The position numbers and the translations under genes were made by a program. The notes beneath the pieces were generated by a model that was given only the letters and a program-made list of their open reading frames with translations, was not told where the DNA came from and searched no databases. Below, in pieces: positions 11,751-23,736 of a DNA stretch of 64,000 bases; within the stretch, counting starts at the first letter, position 1; every line of letters starts with the position of its first letter. This stretch comes from Ascaphus truei (lineage: Eukaryota > Chordata > Amphibia > Anura > Ascaphidae): positions 1,660,004-1,724,003 of the forward strand of contig CM071587.1 of the NCBI GenBank assembly GCA_036426205.1. The letters are read 5' to 3'.

Positions 11751-13202
11751 GGTGGGGTATTTATCGCGGGGCGGTATTTACACGGTGGGGTTCAGGCTAT
11801 TTATCAGCGGGGGTAAGCTTGGGCGTATTATCAGCGGGGGCGTTTGTTCATGGTGGCGTATTTATCAGCAGCGGGCGTGTATAGCGTTTATCAGCGGGGC
11901 GGTAGTATATCAGCGGGCGCGGTATATAGGGGGTCGGTATATCAGCGGGGGGGGGCGGTATTTTATTCAGCGGGGGCGGTATTTGTGATTACGCGGGCTG
12001 GCGGTATTTATCAGCGGGGGTATCGCGGGGGTGTATAGCGGGTTGTTTATTATCAGCGGAACGGTATTTATCATGCGGGCGGTATTTATCAGCGGGCGGT
12101 ATTTATCAGCAGTGGGTATTTGTCAGCGGGGCGGTATTTGTCAGCAGGCTGTATAAATGTCACCGGGACGGTTATTATCAGCGGGCGGTCATTTGTCACG
12201 GGCGGATATTGTCAGCAGGGGCGGTATTTATCAGCGGCGGTATTTATCCGGGCGGTATTTGTATCGCGGGCGTATTTGTCAGCGGGCTGTATTTCAGGGG
12301 CGGTATTTGTCAGGCGGGGCGGTATTTATCAGCGGGCGTATATTGGTCAGTCGGGCGGTAATTTTCACGGGGTATTTGTCAGCGGCGGTCTTTGAGGGCG
12401 GTATTATCATTGGCGGTATTGTCAGCGGGCGGTATTTGTCAGCGGGCGGTATTTGTCAGCGGGCGGTATTTTATCAGCGGGCGGTATTTTTCAGCGGGCG
12501 GTATTTGTTCAGCGTGCGGTAGTCAGCGGCGGTATTGTCAGCGGGAGGGCGGTATTTGTCAGCGGGCGGTATTTGGCAGAGCGCGGCGGTATTTATCAGC
12601 AGGGCTGTATTTATCAGCGGGCGGTATTATCAGCAGGGCGGTATTATAAGCGGGCGGTATTTTCATGGGGGCGTATTGTCAGCGGGCGGATATGTCAGCG
12701 GACGGTATTTGTCAGCGGGCGGTATTTAGGATATGGTGGTATTTAGCGGGGCGGTATTTTATCAGCGGGCGTATTGTCAGCGGGACGGTATTATCAGCGG
12801 GCGGTATTTAGAAGCGGGCGGTATTTATCAGCGGCGGTATTTACAGCGGGCGGTATTACTCAGCGGCAGTATTTTTAGGGGGCGGTTTTATACGGGGTAT
12901 ATCAGCGGGGCGTATTGTCAGCGGGCGGGATTTATCAGCGGCGTATTTATCATCGGGCGGGCGGTATTTGTCGCGGTCGTATTTGTCAGCGGGCGGTATT
13001 TTCAGCGGGGCGGTTATTTATCAGCGGCGCAGGATATTTATATAACAGACGGAGGGCGGTATTTATCAGCGGGCGGGGGCGGTTTTCAGTCCATTACAGC
13101 GGGCGGTATTTATCAGCGGGGCGGTATTTATTTACCGGGGCTGTATTTATACAGCGGGGCGGTATTTATCAGCAGGGGCGGTATTATCAGCGGGGCGGTC
13201 AG
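11751..13202 (+). repeat. 17-bp minisatellite
   Basis: About 80 copies of a 17-bp unit, core CAGCGGGCGGTATTTAT or ...TTTGT, with one- or two-base indels throughout. Several shifting frames remain open across it only because the unit lacks stops in some phases; none is coding. Confidence 0.96.
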
Positions 13203-14840
13203 CATGCAGCTGAGAGGCGAGGGAGCAGCTATCTGTCTCTCTCTGCACTGGGGGGAAAGGAAAAGAGGGGGCTGCCTGTTTACCCACCAATGGCCTAAAG
13301 CGGCTGCCACCGCGGGTAATTAAAACCCCGCCAGCATTTGTTTATTGTGGAAATGTGAAAAATATTTGCAAATACTTGCACTTTTTTTTTGTTTTGAAAG
13401 GTGCCGATCTGCTCCATTTGAACCTACTGTATTAAACATGTCACTGTCCTTAGCACTCGTTCCAGGGGGGAGGACACTTTTAAATCAATTTCAAGCGGTC
13501 TGTATGTGAGAGCGATGTTATTATAGCGTGTTTATTGTACGGATCTTCTGCTCGTATTACAAGTCCCTCATCCCACCTTCCAGGAACCTTCATGCCCTCC
13601 GCATGGAGGGTTTCACGTCCATGTGTTCGGGTTTTCACGGTGGTGCACCTTGTCACAAGGGCTTAAAGTATCACATTCCTACATGGATCAACACTGCATA
13701 AAACCAAGTGTTCGTATCTACCCGTGGAACAATACTCACGACTCCACCGAACATCGCGTACACATACAATTGTATTAGCAATATGATCACAATATTTGTT
13801 ATAGCTTTTACTGCGGGGAGGTCCTTCCTGTGGAATGAGAGCTACAGAACCAATGGACTCTGACCGGTCTTGAATGATTAGTCCATCTGCCCCGCCACTT
13901 TAAGAAGCAGCTCTGTAGTAAAAGCCGGCACTTTTTGCACCCGTGATGTTTGCATCTGCAGACTTGGGGTCCTCCTCTTTGCTGCCTCGCTCACTTGGCT
14001 CCTGAGTCTTGTATTAGATCAGTTATCAGTAGCACAGATGTATTAGCTTCACTAACGTAGACATTAACAATTAATGTGCGTCCAAAGACCCACTGAGGAG
14101 AGCGGGCTGTGCTTGTCTTCCCCGCCTGCTCTGTTTAAAACCGGTGTCGTTGAAATAAAGGAGTAAAAACGCCTTGTTAGGGATCCAATGTGTTTTCTGA
14201 GATTGATAGTAAGAGAACTGGCATTTATTAAAGCTCTCCCACAGTTTTGTTAGCTTACCTTCAAATATTACTTAGACTTGTTTGAAATGAGCAGAGGGGG
14301 CATTATAATCCCTGAGGTCAAGATTATGCCATAATATTTACATCCTGGCATCAGACACATTGGCCTTGTAGTCTTGGGGTATAGTGAAGGGTCGGGTAGA
14401 GGATCTTCGAGAGAACTTAGAGGAACGTCATCATTTATTTAAATGCTCAGTTCGTGGACATGGCTTGAAATAATTGGGTTTATGTAAATATTACGCTCGG
14501 TTAAGGTTTGTGGAAGGACCAAGAGAGCATTTCTTGCTAGGACCCCGAAAACTTAGCACCCCTTTTGGAAAAGTGGGGGACCGCTCCAACTTGAGGTCCT
14601 GTACCAATACTTGCCATTTGGGGCATATCAGTTAGGCCCAGATTTATCAACGGAGTTAAGCTGTAAGGCACCATACTGCCTGCTTAAGCGATTGATCAGT
14701 AGGGCCTCACGGCTTAGCACTACTTATACGGTCTCAGTTTCCTATTCTCAAGCACCACAGTTAGGACTGTAAGCTCTTCAGAAACAGGGACCGGTTGTAT
14801 TTTGCAACGTTCTATAATGTACAGACCTGTGCACACGTAC
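13203..14840. other. Intronic unique sequence
   Basis: Non-repetitive AT-moderate sequence. No splice-bounded exon or known domain was recognised. Confidence 0.5.
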
Positions 14841-14844
14841 AGTC

Positions 14845-15507
14845 CTATGCCAGCACAGTGTCGAAAAAGATTGGAAAGTAGTTTGATTCATTGATGTCAG
14901 ATGCTGATTGCTGTTGACTCTCCTTGTTGTCACGTTTGGAATAAACGGCTCTTTTTGGACACTGTATACAATAACCACCCATTGGTTCCCAGGCAGCATG
15001 GTGTACTAACTCGACATCTCGCTCCGTGATGGTTTCTTCCGTGTCAACGTTTGGTAAAGTGGATAGAATCCGACTGATTCGAGAGTTGACTGCCAGAGAG
15101 TTAACTGCGATTATTTCCGGCGATCCAAGCATATGCAAATATATATATCCCCATCTGGTACTCACATACGGCGTCATGGCTGGGTCCCAGAGATAAAAGA
15201 GAGTGACAGTTTTTGATGGTCGTCGCAGTAACACTTTTGAGTTAGCGAGAGACAGGAGTTTGTTTAAGGCGAATAATCTACAACAGAAGCACTGGGAATA
15301 TTTGTATGCTCTGGAAACTGGCTGGCAGGCCCATGTTAGGGCTTTTTGAAGTCTGCTACTCATTGAGCTGGCAAAAGTAGTCAAACGAACGGGCTTAATA
15401 TGTTGGGTGGAAGCCCCGTGGAATATCTGAGTGGTTCCTGCTTGAGATTTCAGGCAGCTCTTTATTTTTGGCAATAATTTGCACATCCGCCCAGGAGTGC
15501 GTCTCAT
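14845..15507 (-). other. Uncharacterised antisense open frame of about 221 codons
   Basis: This is the longest open frame outside tandem repeats. The first ATG is at 15507; a GTG lies at 15528 with TAA just upstream. The product has no signal peptide, no membrane segment and no motif I recognise. A cysteine- and arginine-rich middle (YSQCFCCRLF) is followed by a charged C-terminal third (EETITERDVE). It lies antisense in the cadherin intron. A single frame of this length in 64 kb is not rare enough to exclude chance (rough expectation of order 0.1). It could be a chance frame, a decayed transposon fragment or a single-exon gene. I do not assign a function. Confidence 0.25.
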
Positions 15508-15529
15508 AATGCCGGGGAAAATCAACACT

Positions 15530-16055
15530 TGGATTTTTGTTTAGGTACATGTCAGACTCAATGAACGTCATCATTACATATCATTTTTTCTTAAGATGCC
15601 TAAAGACAGACTTCATGAAACATGACTGAACATTTCAGCGTGTTAGCTAACGTGTTTCCGTTTTGTAGGGGCTTTGATGCAGTGTATCAGGCATTTCCAC
15701 GGCTCACGACCGGGACAATGCTCGACGTTCAGAAGGTGGCATCAGTATGCCCAACTGGGCAGCCTTGTTTAGATGTTGGGAAACTAGTATATTTCCACCA
15801 TCATAAAAGATTAATACAGATGGGGCTATGTGTCAAAGTGTCAGTACTACTGGGATTATATACTTACCCAGCGGAGCTACAACCCTCGTCAAGTAAGGGG
15901 GAATAGTGCAGGGATTCTGGCCAGGGCCAATGCAGAAGTCATGGGAACATTGTGATTGGGAGACGCAACTGATGTAGACATTTCTTGTACAGAAGAACCT
16001 TTGCTTCATTCACCAGAATACTGAGCCATGTGGGGATGTATTGTGTGTTATAGGC
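15530..16055. other. Intronic unique sequence
   Basis: No repeat or exon recognised. Confidence 0.45.
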
Positions 16056-16061
16056 TAAACC

Positions 16062-16205
16062 GGGGTCCTCAACCGGTCCTCAAGACCCCCCTCCCCTCTC
16101 CCAGTTCAGGTTTTAAGGATATTCAGCGTCAGAAGCTGAGCCACTGATGAGAGCCCTGTGGCTGAAGTGGGATATCCTTAAAACCTGAACTGGGGGTGTT
16201 GTGAG
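16062..16205. mobile_element. Palindromic hAT-type MITE, diverged copy K
   Basis: GGTCCTCAACCGGTCCTCAAGA, then CAGGTTTTAAGGATATTCAG and the inverted GGATATCCTTAAAACCTGAA. The arms match the family at 25573-25737 with changes at both ends. Confidence 0.7.
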
Positions 16206-17049
16206 CAGATGTAAAAAAAGGGGCGCCAGGGACTTTATTACAGACGGTCTACTTGCATCCTTCTTCCCTGGGTGTTCAGGTGGCTTCCTGGGAGGCACAC
16301 ATGGGGTCACCTTCCATTACCCTGGGTAAGGGGAACATGCAATACCTGAACTTCAGTGATCTGGAGGCATTAAACACACAGATTTTAATCAGTTAGTGTT
16401 AGGACCTGCCGATATTACGGTCATGCCTTGAAGTGGCTCGCAGGCTTTACGCTTTGGCCAAAGGGTTAAACTAAATGACCCTTTTTCAAGAGATTATATA
16501 TATAGGTATTTCACTGTGTATTTTTGTCATATTGGATAGCTCTTTGTGTTTAGTTTTATCTGGAGACATTCCCAGGTACCATCCAGGACCTCTGTGTAGG
16601 TGGTGTACTTCTATTGAGGTTCCCATCTACCTGTCTTCTAACAATGCCCTACGCTCATACTATGGCTGCACTGGTGTACATAGGTTGTAGGGTTGGCATA
16701 AGCAACTCTAGGTGTGACACTTCCTGGGCCCCTGACCTAGGGATCCCTTACTGAAGCTCTTCCAAGGAAAGATAACATTCTGGCGGCATCAGTGGCCGTT
16801 CCTAGATAAGGGACACACTTCCCGAACTTTAAACAATAAAAGGTGACCACACTTTACACATGAAGTTGCACATAAAAGACATACCATTAGCACCATACAC
16901 TTATCATAGTGACACTCCTGGTTTCCCAGGAGCTTGGGGGGCCGGAAGCTTCTGCAGCTCTTTATACCCCTGTATGATGTCATCATCCTACCCCACCCTG
17001 TAACCGGGCCGCAACAGGGGGGGGGGGGGGGTCTGCCGGGCCCGGTAGT
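16206..17049. other. Intronic sequence with a 15-G run
   Basis: No gene seen. A G15 run lies at 17017-17031 just before the terminus of the possible hAT element. Confidence 0.45.
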
Positions 17050-17334
17050 CAGGGCCGCCAAGGGGGGGGCATAGGATAATGGCTGTCGGTTGCGGCCGGG
17101 CCCGGCTCTGCATCACATGCAGGCCTTCCTGTCCCAGCCTCTGACGTCAGCGCGCTGGGCCACTCTGAATCAGCGCGACTCGGCTTCCGGCGCGCACTGA
17201 CTGGAAGCTCGGCGTGGGACACAGTGTGAGGAGCCGCATCTGGATGGCGGTGCGGCTGGGCCCAGACTCTCTGCCAGACCCGCAGCCACCGGACCCCCCG
17301 GCGCAGCCCGTACGTCAGCCACCACCCCGCAGCA

Positions 17335-18150
17335 ACCACCGGTAACCTGCAGCCACGGACCCCACTGCACCGGACCCCACTGCCACCGACCCCGCAGCCC
17401 CGGTCCCCACTGCCATTGGACCCTGCAGCCACCGTCCTCACTGCCATTGGACCCTGCAGCCACCGACCCCACAGCCACTGGTCCCCACTGCCACGGACCC
17501 CCGCAGCCACTGGTCCCCACTGCCACGGGACCCTCGCAGCCACCGGACCCCCACACACTGGTCCCCACTGCCACGGGACCCCGCAGCCACTGGTCCCCAC
17601 TGCACGGGACCCCGCAGCCACTGGGTCCCCACTGCCACGGGACCCTGCAGCCACGGACCCCACAGCCACACTGTGTCCCCACTGCCACGGGACCCCGCAG
17701 CCACTGGTCCCCACTGCCACGGGGACCCCGCAGCCACTGGTCCCCACTGCCAACGGGACCCTGCAGCCACCGGACCCCACAGCCCGGACCCCGCAGCACG
17801 GACTCCCACAGCCACTGGTCACCACTGCCACGGACCCGCAGCACTGGTACCCCACAGCCACCGGTATACCTGCAGCCACCGGACCCCACTGCCACCGGAC
17901 CCCAATGCCACCAGACCCCATGCCATGGACCCTGCAGCCACCGTCCTCACTCCACGGGACCCTGCAGCACCGGACCCCGCACCACTGGTCCCACTGCCAC
18001 GTTGAGACCCCGCCACTGGACCCCACAGCCACTGGTCCCCACTGCCACTGGTCCCACTGCAACGGGACCCCCCCGCAGGCCGTCCACTGACCCACAGCCA
18101 CTGGTCCGCGCACTGGCACTGGTCACCCACTGCCACGGGACCCCGCCCCA
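17335..18150 (+). repeat. 32-bp minisatellite built from 16-bp half units
   Basis: The repeat alternates GCAGCCACTGGTCCCC with ACTGCCACGGGACCCC; the halves resemble each other, so the 32-bp unit is a dimer of a 16-bp ancestor. About 25 copies. Long frames on both strands (up to 356 and 436 codons, the latter running on into the next array) are artefacts of stop-poor repeats. Confidence 0.93.
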
Positions 18151-18194
18151 GGCGACTGGTCCTGACCATCCCACATGTCTGTCTACTTTTTGTA

Positions 18195-19880
18195 TTGATT
18201 GGGGGAGTGGGGTGCAGGTGTTCGTATATGTATTGGGGGATGGGGGGTCTTATGGCTTTTTGGGGGGGAGTGGGGGTCTTATAGTATTGGGGAGTGGGGG
18301 GTCTCTTTATATATTTATTGGGGGAGTGGGGGTCTTATATTTATTGGGGGAGTGGGGGTCTTATATGTATTGGGGGAGTGGGGGTCTTATATTTATTGGG
18401 GGAAGTGGGGGTCTTATATGTATTGGGGGAGTGGGGGTCCTTATTGTATTGGGGGAGTGGGGTCTTATATGTTTGGGGGGAGTGGGGGTCTTATATTTAT
18501 TGGGGGAGTGGGGGTCTATATGTATTGGGGGGAGTGTGGGGTATTCTTATTGTATTTTGGGGAGTGGGGGTCTTATAATTATTGGGGGGAGTGGGGGTCT
18601 ATATGTATGGGGAGTGGGGGGCTTATATTATGGGGGGGGGTCTTATATGTATTGGGGGGAGGGGGGTCTTATATGTATTGGGGGGAAGTGGGGGTCTTAT
18701 ATGTATTGGGGGAGTGGGGGGGTCTTAATATGTAGTGGGGTTGTGGGGGGTCTATAATGTATTGGGTGAGTTTGGGGGTCTTAATGCGGGGGGGAGTGGG
18801 GGTCTTTTATATGTTTGGGGGAGTGGGGACTTTTATATGTTTGTGGGGGATGTGGGGGCTTTATATGTATTGGGGAGGTGGCTATTAGAGTAGGGGGTCT
18901 ATATTTATTGTGGGAGTGGGGTTCTTTATATGTATTTGGGGGGAGTGGGGGTCTTTATATGTATTGGGGGAGTGGGGGTCTTATATGTATTGGGGGAGTG
19001 GGGGTCTTATATTGTAATTGGGGGATGGGGGTCTTATATGTATTGGGGAGTGGGGGCTTATATGTATTGGGGGAGTGGGGGTCTTTATATGTATTGGGGG
19101 AGTGGGGGTCTTATATGTATTGGGGGGGTAGTGGGGTCTTATAAATGTTTGGGGGAGTGTGGGTCTTATATGTTTGTNNNNNNNNNNNNNNNNNNNNNNN
19201 NNNNNNNNNNNNNNNNNNNNNNNNNNNNNNNNNNNNNNNNNNNNNNNNNNNNNNNNNNNNNNNNNNNNNNNNNNNNNNNNNNNNGGAGTGGGGGTCTTAA
19301 GTATTGGGGGGAGTGGGGGTCTGATATGTATTGGGGGAGTGGGGGTCTTATATGTATTGGGGGGGAGTGGGGGTCTTATATGTATTGGGGGAGTGGGGGT
19401 CTTAATGTATTGGTGGGGGGTGGGGGTCTTATTGTATTGGGGGGGTGGGGGGTTATATGTATTGGGGGGGGGGGTGGGGGTTCCTTATATGTATTGGGGG
19501 AGTGGGGGTCTTATATGTGTGGAGTGGTGGGGGAGTGGGGGTCTATATGTATTGGGGGGTGGGGGTCTTATATGTATGGGGGAGTGGGGGTCTTATATGT
19601 ATTGGGGGTATGGGGGAGTGGGGGTCTTTTATATGTTGGGGAAGGGTGGGGGTCTTATATTTATTGTGGGGAGTGGGGGGGTCTTTTTATATGTATTGGG
19701 GGGAGTGGGGTTTTATATGTATTGGGGGGAGTGGGGGTCTTATATGTATTTGGGGGGGGAGGGGGGGTCTTATATGTATTGGGGGGAGTGGGGGTCTTAT
19801 ATGTATTGGGGGTGGGGGGATTTTAATATGTATTGGGGGGGAGTGGGGTTCTTTTTATATGTATTGGGAGAGTGGGGGTC
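18195..19880 (+). repeat. 26-bp G-rich minisatellite
   Basis: About 60 copies of a 26-bp unit with core GGGGGAGTGGGGGTCTTATA. Each unit carries two runs of about five G, so neighbouring units can supply four G tracts. Interrupted by an assembly gap. The last 200 bases (19880-20080) are a T-rich degenerate version. Confidence 0.95.
19178..19284. other. Assembly gap of 107 N
   Basis: A run of N inside the 26-bp G-rich array. True array length is therefore unknown. Confidence 0.99.
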
Positions 19881-20084
19881 TTTTTTATATGTCTTGGGGC
19901 TTTTTTATATGCGTTGGAGGGGTTTTATACACAGTGGGGCTTTTTTATATGCATTGTTTTTTTTTAAATACGTATTTGTGGTCTTTTTTTATATGCATTG
20001 GGGAGGTGGTTTTTTTGTATGTATTTGGGGGGTTTGTATGTATTTGGGGGTGGGGATTTTTTGGTATATATTTTGTGGGGGGGA

Positions 20085-20300
20085 ATTAAGTGAGGGGGGA
20101 GGGGATTGGGTGAGAGTGGTGTAATTGACGGAAGGGGGAGAGGGAGTGAGGAAAAGAGGGAGTAGGGGAGAGAAGCACATGCGAGGCGGGGGGTAGGGAT
20201 TGAGGGAGAAAGGGGCAATTGATGGAGGGGGGAGAGTGTGAGGTGAGACTGAGGGGAGAGAAATACATGGGAAAAGGGAGGGAAATAGAGGGGACTCGCG
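20085..20300 (+). repeat. Purine-rich imperfect repeats
   Basis: G/A-rich sequence with recurring GAGGGGAGAG and TTGAGGGAG/TTGATGGAG words. No consistent unit length. Complementary-strand frames are proline/serine shadows. Confidence 0.6.
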
Positions 20301-20498
20301 AGGTGTAAAATAGGTCTCGCAACACTGCCATTTAAGTAAAAGTTGCGCCCTAAAAAATGTCATGCTATGGGTAGGGGGGAGAGCCCTGGGGGGGGGGAGC
20401 CCCGGGGGGGGGAGAGCCCTGCTCCTTGCATTTGTCCTGGGCCCCAAGACTTCTGTTGGCGGCCCTGCCTGTAACTGGACAAGATGCAGCAAGCCTTA

Positions 20499-20835
20499 GG
20501 CCTGGGACATGATCAGCGCTTATGTGCTGACCCGTGCTGAGGCGCGCTGCTGCTCGGCACTGAGCCCCTGCAGCCGCAATGAGAGCGGCTTTAGCAGGGG
20601 CTCGCGCACGCTTCCGCACGCTTGGGGAAGCGTGTGTCTGACGGCGTTTTGACATTTCCCCGCTTGCCGGAGCGCAGGGCCGGTCACGTGAGCGGTTCGC
20701 CCAATGAGGGCGAACCAGCTCCGTGACGTCACTGGCTCGCCCCCTGACGGCGCGCTGTGTAAGGCCAGGGAAAGCACCGCTTTCCCTGAGCCTCAGCACG
20801 CCTCCGCACTGGTTAAAGGCACTATGTCCCAGGCC
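20499..20835. mobile_element. PIF/Harbinger-type MITE (337 bp)
   Basis: Left end GGCCTGGGACATGATCAGCG and right end (reverse complement) GGCCTGGGACATAGTGCC are inverted, flanked by TTA on each side (20496-20498, 20836-20838). A three-base TTA/TAA duplication is the Harbinger signature. The interior has CACGTGAGCGGTTCGCCCAA and CCGTGACGTCAC, shared in inverted orientation with 40490-40545. Confidence 0.82.
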
Positions 20836-20838
20836 TTA

Positions 20839-21540
20839 GCCTATTAAGGATTCATACATTTCAGGTGACTATTCCAGTGGCCAGACACCTGACAAGAGTT
20901 ACTTTGCGAGATGGAATTAGCTACAAGAAATAAGCTACAATAAACTAGGGCCTTTCCTATATATTAACCTGCTAACGAGCTATTAACCCCTTCAGCAGAC
21001 AATAGTAATCCCACTAAGGGGGGGTCACACCTTGTTCCGTGTTTGAGACTCCTTCGGCACTCGTACTATTAAGGTTAGAGTTTAGGAACCTAGAAACAAA
21101 GTAACACGGCGAAAGCATCACTCGGCAAGGCGGCTCTGGGATGTGAGCAGCGGGTTCACAAGCCCGCTCTGAGGGATGCTCCGCGTGTGACAGAAGTGAC
21201 ACCTGTCATTGTGAACGCTTCGCTGGGGATTCTGCTCTGAAGCAGAGATATTTAATTCATGCTCAGCACTGAGGAAGTAGCCCGCATACATTTGGACGAC
21301 TGTCTTGTCTCTCCCATTAGCCGCCCCCTTGTTGAGCGCTTTTCTTTGCATTATCTATTTCATGTTGGTCAGGAAGGATATTGTTACAAAAGTTGTAATT
21401 TCAGCTTAAAGCTGCAGACTAAGCAATATCCTACATGTGTTTTTTTTTTTTTAAATAAATTCGTTTTCTACTATGAGATCATATTAATATTTAAAAAAAA
21501 AAAACAACTCTGAATGACATTTAATATATTATAATGTAAC
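20839..21540. other. Intronic sequence
   Basis: Contains T- and A-rich runs near 21440-21510. Its last 140 bp, from TTAAAGCTGCAG at 21406, may belong to the repeat that follows. No gene seen. Confidence 0.45.
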
Positions 21541-21542
21541 AA

Positions 21543-21795
21543 TTATTTCTTGTTTCTATAGCAACCATTTACAAAGTCACACCCCCTTCCTCTTCTGAAA
21601 CAGGCTCTGGCACACCCCTTTTTGAGCCCTGCCCTCTCTCTAGCAGTGCACCAATTGTATCCAGTGACTGACTGGTCACATGATCTTCCCCACAGCACTT
21701 TGCATCTTTGGTCTTCATCTGCTGCACTGACAGCCATTTAGTGAACCCCTAAGCTTAATCTTTGCCGATCGATCACAGGAGAACGGATCGATAAG
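21543..21795 (-). repeat. Dispersed repeat, inverted copy of 45105-45362
   Basis: Shares, in inverted orientation, CAACCATTTACAAAGTCACA, the AGTGCACCAATTGTAT segment, GGTCACATGATCTTCCCCA and the CGATCGATCACAGG end with 45105-45362. Similarity by eye is high with scattered substitutions. The family is unidentified. Confidence 0.85.
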
Positions 21796-22429
21796 CAACT
21801 TAGCTAATTACTTATCACTGTGTGGATTGTATTGATACTGTGTGGATTGTATTGATGCACATATTAAAGGGAAAAAAATTACATTTCACTTCTTGATTTC
21901 ACAGTGACAAAATAACTCTCAGCAGCCAACAGAAGTGTTTGTTGGGAACATATGGTCCCAAACAGCACCATGTGTGCCGGAATATTCCTTGTACAGCGTC
22001 TGAAGTGTGTTCTTGTAGTTAGAATGTATCCACGTTTCCCCTTTCATTGAGGCAGGGTGAGTGCATGCTGATAATGCGCTGCAGGATTGCTGATAATGCA
22101 CTGCAGGATTTCCTCGCAGCTAACGGTCTAAGAACAGCAACTAAACGATGTCATTGTTCTGTCACTCATCTCTACAGTTGCCACCTTTTAAAAGATTTTG
22201 ACCCGATGTTACTTCTCCCGGTAGGAGGACCACCCTAGGTGTGGTACAGCCCGCAGGAGGGAGGGTGGGAGGTGGGTAACCCACATGGGAAATGTGAAAC
22301 CAAATACAGGGCTATTTTCAGATGTTTTTTGTTTAAGAGGACCTCCCAAATGTGTGTGTTTTTTAAATTATTATTATTATATATATTTTTTTACATTTGT
22401 TTAAAGAAGAACTATACAAAAAGATGTTT
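21796..22429. other. Intronic sequence
   Basis: Includes a duplicated TGTGTGGATTGTATTGATG (near 21819-21857) and an AT-rich stretch. No gene seen. Confidence 0.45.
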
Positions 22430-22556
22430 ACATATACACACATGTATAGTTTACATACACACACATGTATAGTTTACATACACACACATGTATAGTTTAC
22501 ATATACACACACATGTATAGTTTACATATACACACACATGTATAGTTTATAAATAT
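22430..22556 (+). repeat. 23-25-bp AT/CA minisatellite
   Basis: Five copies of a unit containing ACACACATGTATAGTTTACA, with ATG anchors at 22442, 22465, 22488, 22513 and 22538. Confidence 0.92.
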
Positions 22557-22935
22557 ACACATTTATAAACTAAACATATTGGATCAGTACTTGCTCTCCT
22601 GGGTTTTCCCGAGAAACTGAATTTAGCATGCGACATGAAGATACAAACGAATCCCGTATGGGGTTTCCCACTATTTGCAATAAAATGTGGGGGAAAGAAA
22701 TTCTGGGGCACTGGCTGATACCCGCTGCTCTGCGTCGCCCTGATATTCAGGGCTTCTGTGCTGCTCCTACCACACATTATACAGGCAATGAGAAACCGGA
22801 TCACGCTGGAACCGAACGCTTTAAATATTTAATGCCGAGCATCAGGGCTTAAGCGCCACTGACATCCAAGGAAAACGGCTCAAACTTATAATAATAATGA
22901 TGATGATGCCCACGGGCTGCGTTTATTACCAGGGA
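22557..22935. other. Intronic sequence
   Basis: No repeat or gene recognised beyond a short AAT/GAT triplet run near 22888-22906. Confidence 0.4.
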
Positions 22936-22936
22936 T

Positions 22937-23121
22937 CAGGAGCGGGCAACTCCGGTCCTCGCGGGCCACTAATACGACAGGTTTTAAAGATATCCCTGCT
23001 TCAGCACAGGCGGCTCAATCAGTGTGTCAGTCTTCGACTGCACCACCTGTGCTGAAGCAGGGATATCCATAATACCTGGCCTGTTGGTGCCCTTTGAGGA
23101 CTGGAGTTGCCCACCCCCTGC
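22937..23121. mobile_element. Palindromic hAT-type MITE, copy C
   Basis: Begins GCGGGCAACTCCGGTCCTCG, contains TATCCCTGCTTCAGCACAGG and its inverted partner CCTGTGCTGAAGCAGGGATA, and ends GGACTGGAGTTGCCCACCCC. Arms cover nearly the whole element. Confidence 0.9.
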
Positions 23122-23471
23122 CCTAGATTCTTCTGCTAAAATACATTATCTATCTACATGCACATTTATTATTAGTTATAGGTTTACGTTTTGTGAGGGG
23201 CGTCTGCATTATTTGTCTCTCCCGTCGTGTCTTGCAGTGTTTCAGCAGGTTAAGTGACCACTGCTTTCATTGTGGCTGCAGTAAGGATGCAGGTTGCATT
23301 GAAACCCCCCAAGCCATGTGTAGTCTGCTTTCACATTGCAGCTTGTTCATTTTCAGTGCCAAACCTACCAGTGAACCCCAAAGACCCAGATTGACTGAAG
23401 GGTGCTAAACTTTAGCACGCCTAAATGAACGGGGTGTTAAAGTGTGCTAAAGTTTAGAGCATCCTTTAGTC

Positions 23472-23558
23472 CTGCGGTGTCAAACTCGGTGCTGAAGCAG
23501 GGATATCCGTAAAACCTGTCCTGTTGGTGGCCCTTGTGGTCTGAGTTTGACACCCCTG
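23472..23558. mobile_element. hAT-type MITE, internally deleted copy D
   Basis: Termini CTGCGGTGTCAAACTC and GAGTTTGACACCCCTG are inverted. Flanking 8-mers ctttagtc and tgttagtc agree at six positions, consistent with an 8-bp hAT duplication. Only the right internal arm (GCTGAAGCAGGGATATCC) remains. Confidence 0.8.
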
Positions 23559-23717
23559 TGTTAGTCATTCTGAGCCTTGGTCAGCTATGTTATATCCAGG
23601 TTCTTAGCAGATCTGCAATTAGGAATACAAAACCAGGACCGGAGTTTTACCAGACAGCTGACCTGGAGTTATTAGCAGGTACAGTATGCAGCATGAGTCA
23701 CAAAAGGCTCTGCTGCT

Positions 23718-23736
23718 TGTCCCCCTGGTGGTCAGT
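23718..23736 (-). promoter_or_regulatory. Candidate CTCF motif
   Basis: Minus strand reads TGACCACCAGGGGGACA, close to the CTCF core CCACNAGGKGGCR with one main mismatch. Sequence match only; occupancy unknown. Confidence 0.35.

Larger units (their letters stand above)
17050..20467. mobile_element. Possible hAT element enclosing two minisatellites
   Basis: CAGGGCCGCCAA at 17050-17061 and TTGGCGGCCCTG at 20456-20467 are perfect 12-bp inverted termini of hAT style (CAGGG...). Flanking 8-mers (ccggtagt and cctgtaac) agree at five of eight positions, so target duplication is uncertain. Between them lie the 32-bp and 26-bp arrays and a purine-rich stretch. No transposase frame is seen. Confidence 0.5.

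Noticed and set aside
17447..18757. 436-codon plus-strand frame and 356-codon minus-strand frame (17049-18119)
   Set aside because: They run through the 32-bp array (and the plus one into the unrelated 26-bp array), on both strands at once. Stop-poor repeats explain them.
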